Source: MADRE2 sp964397015 (lineage in GTDB: Bacteria; Desulfobacterota; Desulfobacteria; Desulfobacterales; Desulfobacteraceae). Taken from it: a DNA stretch of 9,496 nt. A model generated the notes under the pieces. The model saw only the letters and a list, made by a program, of their open reading frames with translations. It was not told the DNA's origin and searched no databases. Each line of letters opens with the position of its first letter. The stretch's first letter is position 1. A program made the translations under genes and the position numbers. The stretch is from positions 1 to 9,496 of the forward strand of contig CAYNHL010000136.1 in assembly GCA_964397015.1 (NCBI GenBank). The letters run 5' to 3'. Below are positions 7,349-9,496 of the stretch, in pieces.

Positions 7349-7377
7349 AATATGCATAATATTCACATCAAAGTCAA
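7349..7377 (-). promoter_or_regulatory. Sigma70-type promoter for the usp-mrp operon
   Basis: On the minus strand TTGACT (7377-7372, five of six matches to the -35 consensus) is followed after exactly 17 nt by CATATT (7354-7349, four of six to the -10 consensus). Transcription would begin near 7342, giving a leader of about 35 nt before the usp ATG. The position, spacing and AT-rich surroundings fit a housekeeping promoter; no experimental support. Confidence 0.5.
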
Positions 7378-7396
7378 TGGCAGTAATACAGGACCT

Positions 7397-7554
7397 CAGG
7401 GCAATCGCATGCAAGAAGTCTGCATTGTTGCCTTAGCCGCATAAAGCTGCCCCGGCCGTATCCCGGTGGCAAATATCTTTTGCAGAACACAGATTGCAAC
7501 GAATATTAACATGTACCCGGACGCTGCGTTTAATTTTTACATGCGATTGCCTTG
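7397..7554. repeat. Inverted repeat with 15-bp arms flanking a 128-bp core, with an outer direct octamer
   Basis: CAGGGCAATCGCATG (7397-7411) is matched by the reverse complement of CATGCGATTGCCTTG (7540-7554), 14 of 15 positions. Outside the arms ACAGGACC occurs in the same orientation on both sides (7388-7395 and 7556-7563). The core between the arms (7412-7539) has no convincing gene; the only plus-strand frame I noticed is an 11-codon one from 7409. A smaller imperfect hairpin, GGCAATCGCATGCA with TGCATTGTTGCC (7400-7432), uses the left arm. Together with the usp promoter and the hairpin at 7562-7587 this accounts for the 297-bp gap between usp and hsp20. Its function is unknown; it could be a remnant of a miniature mobile element, a structured RNA or a protein-binding region. 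Confidence 0.5.
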
Positions 7555-7561
7555 TACAGGA

Positions 7562-7587
7562 CCCGGTGACGGACAGTCGTCACCGGG
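7562..7587 (-). terminator. Perfect GC-rich hairpin after hsp20
   Basis: CCCGGTGACG (7562-7571) and CGTCACCGGG (7578-7587) form a perfect 10-bp stem with a 6-nt loop, starting 16 nt after the hsp20 stop on the minus strand. The stem is strong, but the sequence that follows on the minus strand has no U-run, so a classical Rho-independent terminator is not complete. It may act as a 3' stabilising stem or a terminator helped by Rho. Confidence 0.5.
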
Positions 7588-7603
7588 AAATGAAAAGAGA
7601 TGC

Positions 7604-8173
7604 TTATTCGGTTTTTATGTCAATCTGTCTGACATCCTTCTCAGGCAGTGGCTTTCTCGGCATTGTAACAGTCAGGACACCTTTTTTGAATGTAGCGTTG
7701 ATTCCGCTTTGATCCGCATCTTCAGGCAGGGACAGAACCCTTTTGAAAGCCCCGTAAGAACGTTCCATCCTGTAGTAATCTTTTTGTTCTTCTTTGGTTT
7801 CCTGCTTTTTTTCTCCGCTTATTGTCAAGGTATCACCGGTCATTTCCAGAGTGATATCTTTTCTGTCAACCCCTGGTATCTCAACCGCGATGGTATATTC
7901 CTTGTCTGTCGCGCCCAAATCAAGTGTCGGCTTCAGCATGCTGCCGACCGAGCCTGGCAGGGTCTGGTGATCGGACCAGGAAGGACCGGTGATTCCAAAA
8001 CCGCGAAATGCCTGGTCAAACAACCGGTCGATCTCCTGATGAAACTGATGCAGCGGGCTTGCTGCAACGCTTCCATGAACGGGTATATGTTCAGATTTGA
8101 CAGGAATTGTGCGGCCGGCCTCTTCTTCTTCCTTTTTAAACCAGTTCCAGGGTACAAGTTTTTTAATATTCAT
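7604..8173 (-). CDS. hsp20: Small heat-shock protein, Hsp20/alpha-crystallin family
   Basis: ATP-independent holdase chaperone of 189 residues that keeps unfolding proteins soluble, usually as large oligomers in the cytoplasm. The alpha-crystallin domain spans about residues 80-173, from KPTLDLGATDKEYTIAVEIPG to the hallmark GVLTVTMPR (165-173). A C-terminal I-x-I motif (I184-D-I186 in RQIDIKTE) supplies the usual oligomer contact. The N-terminal 80 residues are family-variable, with a charged stretch KKEEEEAGR and the helix SPLHQFHQEIDRLFDQAFRGF, which is typical of bacterial class A proteins. The start at 8173 is supported by the near-ideal ribosome site AAAGGAGGT (8187-8179). It lies 131 bp after the patatin gene on the same strand, but with its own AT-rich leader and probable promoter, and ends before a GC-rich hairpin, so it is probably a separate transcript. 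Confidence 0.95.
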   Translation of the reverse strand: MNIKKLVPWNWFKKEEEEAGRTIPVKSEHIPVHGSVAASPLHQFHQEIDRLFDQAFRGFGITGPSWSDHQTLPGSVGSMLKPTLDLGATDKEYTIAVEIPGVDRKDITLEMTGDTLTISGEKKQETKEEQKDYYRMERSYGAFKRVLSLPEDADQSGINATFKKGVLTVTMPRKPLPEKDVRQIDIKTE

Positions 8174-8178
8174 AAGCG

Positions 8179-8226
8179 ACCTCCTTTGATTAAAATAATT
8201 TCATTACTTATTATCTTTTAATCAAA
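8179..8226 (-). promoter_or_regulatory. hsp20 leader hairpin abutting the ribosome-binding site; candidate RNA thermometer
   Basis: On the minus strand TTTGATTAAAA (8226-8216) and TTTTAATCAAA (8195-8185) are a perfect 11-bp inverted repeat. The stem extends inward by UAAU/AUUA after a 2-nt GA bulge, giving 15 pairs and a 10-nt loop. The 3' arm runs into the Shine-Dalgarno sequence AAAGGAGGT (8187-8179): its last three A residues are the first three of that site. The stem is almost all A-U, so it should melt at modest temperature. This suits a leader that limits ribosome access at low temperature in a heat-shock gene, but the core GGAGG itself is not paired in this fold. Low sequence complexity makes some pairing expected by chance. 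Confidence 0.45.
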
Positions 8227-8255
8227 AAAGTAATATCACTTATTTTAATGTCAAG
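8226..8255 (-). promoter_or_regulatory. Possible hsp20 promoter with overlapping palindrome
   Basis: The minus strand has CTTGACA (8255-8249), a good -35 for sigma70 and also close to the CTTGA of heat-shock sigma32. At the 17-nt sigma70 spacing only a poor -10 (ACTTTT) follows. At 13 nt TATTAC follows, which suits some proteobacterial sigma32 promoters better than sigma70. The near-palindrome AAGTGATATTACTT (12 of 14 positions) overlaps the presumed -10. An alternative -10, TAAAAT, sits between. The assignment is tentative. Confidence 0.3.
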
Positions 8256-8304
8256 TCAGTTCCTGAAAATTGACAACAAACTGTTTCTATTGATTATTAG
8301 AAGA

Positions 8305-9294
8305 TCAATTCCTCCCTGAATTCCAATTTTCCAGAACCCTTGACAGCCGTTCCCTTAAATTATTCCGGGCAGACACCGACTGTTCGAAAACTTCCTGTGC
8401 ACGATAAAATTCCAGAGCACGAATATCTGTTACCGGCACCGAGATATAAACATCGGGGTCATGCCGCAGTCGCTTTTCATTCATCACCGCCGACTGCATA
8501 ACCTTGACGGAATTGAAAACTGTTTCAAAATAGCCCGGTGGCTCTGACGATGGTCTTGTGCGGATACCAATGACATCTACAGCGATGACGATATCACAGT
8601 CTTCCATAAGAAGATCATAGGGCACAGGATTGCAGGTACCCCCATCGATCAGGACCCTGCCATTGTGCTGCACCGGCTCGAAGATACCCGGGATAGCCAT
8701 GCTCGCGTTGATTGCCGATATCAGATCCCCTGATTCCAGGACAACCTGCTCACGTGCCCAGAGATCGGCAGCAACGATACTGACAGGAATATCGAGTTCA
8801 TCAAAGGTCTTCTCTTCAAGTGTCTTGGACATGAACGAAAGAAAGCCGTCGGCACTCACCAGTCCCCCGTTCCCCAGTTCAATTTCAACGAACTTGATCC
8901 ATTGAAACGCGCCATCTTCAACAAGTTGTGAAAGCGATTTTTCATTATTTGAAAGAACGAAGCGCTCCACGAGCTGCCTGATCTTTTTTCCGGACATGCC
9001 GGAAGCATAAAGTGATCCGATTATGGCACCGATACTGCTTCCGGCGATACGATCCACTCTGATACCCATTTCATCCAGTGCTTCGAGCATCAATATATGG
9101 GCAAGCCCATTGGCACCTCCCGCGCCCAGCGCAATACCGATGGAGGGCTGGTTTTGTTCCAAACGATCGTTTCCGGCCGGCTGCATCTTTTTTTCCGCGG
9201 CAAACACCGGGGCTGTCAAAAGCATGGATAAAAACAGCAGAACAGCCGCCATCATAGAAGAGAACCTGTACCTGGAGCATAACTTTTCATACAT
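8305..9294 (-). CDS. Patatin-like phospholipase, exported
   Basis: Predicted serine lipid acyl hydrolase of 329 residues using a Ser-Asp dyad. A Sec signal peptide is visible: basic start KLCSRYR, hydrophobic core about residues 13-29, and likely cleavage after VFA at 32, so the enzyme acts in the periplasm or beyond. The patatin blocks follow in order: oxyanion loop GAGGANGLAH (57-66), nucleophile motif G85-S-S87-I-G89 with S87 as the nucleophile, the conserved SMAIPGIFEPV (198-208), and the DGG motif with D217 in LIDGGTCNPVPYDLL. In the oxyanion loop N62 stands where Arg or Lys is usual. The C-terminal part (about 240-329) is soluble and shows no outer-membrane barrel, unlike PlpD-type proteins. 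The substrate is unknown. The ATG at 9294 has only a weak GGTGA upstream, but the signal peptide reads well from it. Confidence 0.92.
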   Translation of the reverse strand: MYEKLCSRYRFSSMMAAVLLFLSMLLTAPVFAAEKKMQPAGNDRLEQNQPSIGIALGAGGANGLAHILMLEALDEMGIRVDRIAGSSIGAIIGSLYASGMSGKKIRQLVERFVLSNNEKSLSQLVEDGAFQWIKFVEIELGNGGLVSADGFLSFMSKTLEEKTFDELDIPVSIVAADLWAREQVVLESGDLISAINASMAIPGIFEPVQHNGRVLIDGGTCNPVPYDLLMEDCDIVIAVDVIGIRTRPSSEPPGYFETVFNSVKVMQSAVMNEKRLRHDPDVYISVPVTDIRALEFYRAQEVFEQSVSARNNLRERLSRVLENWNSGRN

Positions 9295-9319
9295 GGATAA
9301 TTCACCATTTTTAAATTAG

Positions 9320-9370
9320 CGTTTAAACGTAACAAAAATCAGTATCTCATGTTTCAGCAGCCTTCATCAA
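9320..9370 (-). promoter_or_regulatory. Possible patatin promoter and operator-like palindrome
   Basis: On the minus strand TTGATG (9370-9365) and GATACT (9346-9341) are 18 nt apart, four of six matches each to the sigma70 boxes. Just downstream is the perfect 10-bp palindrome CGTTTAAACG (9320-9329), at a place where a repressor could bind near the transcription start. All parts are modest on their own. Confidence 0.25.
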
Positions 9371-9377
9371 GCTTTTG

Positions 9378-9397
9378 AAAAATAACTCCGGGGTTAT
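9378..9397 (-). terminator. Weak Rho-independent-type terminator upstream of the patatin gene
   Basis: On the minus strand ATAACCCCGGAGTTAT (9397-9382) forms a five-pair outer stem with possible inner C-G pairs interrupted by one C/A mismatch, followed directly by four more T residues (9381-9378). The TAA at 9396-9394, which would end a short open frame entering from the window edge, sits in its first arm. The stem is short, so strength is doubtful. Confidence 0.35.
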
Positions 9398-9496
9398 CGT
9401 ATGTAAAAAATCAATGCGGCGGTCGGCTTCCGGTGAGATAGATAGGCTCGATGGTTTCTGATCTGGATACCTGTCACCTGTTCGAGTAGGGTCTCC
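9394..9496 (-). CDS. Possible 3' end of an unidentified gene, partial at the window edge
   Basis: Two minus-strand frames are open from the window edge and I cannot decide firmly between them. Frame A, given here, ends ETLLEQVTGIQIRNHRAYLS then 13 more residues and TAA at 9396-9394, within the stem of a terminator-like hairpin. That location favours it as a gene end, and the LLEQVTG-I-I run faintly recalls the C-terminal region of DUF2294/MpsC-like proteins. Frame B, shifted by one base, runs 49 codons to TGA at 9349-9347 and ends ITPELFFKSLMKAAET, which also reads like protein. Third-position GC is slightly higher in frame A. The DUF2294 resemblance is from memory of the family pattern and is weak. 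Confidence 0.3.
   Translation of the reverse strand, partial: ETLLEQVTGIQIRNHRAYLSHRKPTAALIFYIR

Noticed and set aside
7409..7444. An 11-codon plus-strand frame (begins MQEVCIV) in the usp-hsp20 gap
   Set aside because: It has no clear ribosome site and is too short to separate from chance.
7307..7603. CRISPR-like or tandem repeat array
   Set aside because: The repeats here are one spaced inverted pair, one direct octamer pair and one hairpin; there is no regular repeat-spacer pattern.
7466..8221. A 251-codon plus-strand open frame opposite hsp20
   Set aside because: It is antisense to a clear Hsp20 gene with an ideal ribosome site. Its product is rich in Cys and Phe in a composition typical of a shadow frame, and no domain is recognisable.
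8174..8304. CIRCE element (HrcA operator) upstream of hsp20
   Set aside because: The CIRCE arms TTAGCACTC and GAGTGCTAA are absent; the inverted repeat present has an unrelated AT-rich sequence and a longer spacer.

Overview
This window looks like a chromosomal segment from a Gram-negative bacterium, most likely of the Desulfobacterota (Desulfobacterales-like). That guess rests on the style of the proteins, above all the N-terminus of the FCD-type GntR regulator. It is inference and not proven by any marker gene. Base composition is roughly balanced in the genes, with AT-rich gaps between them. No transposase, integrase, tRNA, rRNA or CRISPR array is visible.

Layout. A GntR/FadR-family regulator (7-714, + strand) is the only convincing plus-strand gene. 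It converges on a long minus-strand block. Read in transcription order (right to left), that block holds: the 3' end of an unidentified gene at the right edge (about 9496-9394, uncertain); an exported patatin-like phospholipase (9294-8305); a small heat-shock protein Hsp20 (8173-7604); a gap of about 300 bp with a promoter and inverted repeats; a two-domain universal stress protein (7306-6476); and a complete seven-gene Mrp/Mnh cation/proton antiporter operon, mrpA-B-C-D-E-F-G (6467-751).

How the genes work together. The Mrp genes stand in the canonical A-to-G order and are stitched by start/stop overlaps or abutments, so they should be translated as one coupled unit to build a single heteromeric membrane complex. 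The Usp gene lies 8 bp upstream of mrpA and shares its transcript. It is preceded by a good sigma70-like promoter (7372-7377 / 7349-7354), so the operon is best read as usp-mrpABCDEFG. Usp, Hsp20 and the patatin give the block a stress and envelope-homeostasis flavour, but only usp and mrp are tightly linked.

The least ordinary piece of non-coding DNA is the hsp20 leader. An 11-bp perfect inverted repeat, extendable to 15 bp with a 2-nt bulge, ends on the Shine-Dalgarno sequence, and an overlapping alternative hairpin can also form. It is a candidate RNA thermometer or two-state leader. A second curiosity is a 15-bp inverted repeat with arms 128 bp apart in the usp-hsp20 gap. I found no clear sign of an entirely new multi-gene system; the coding content belongs to known families.
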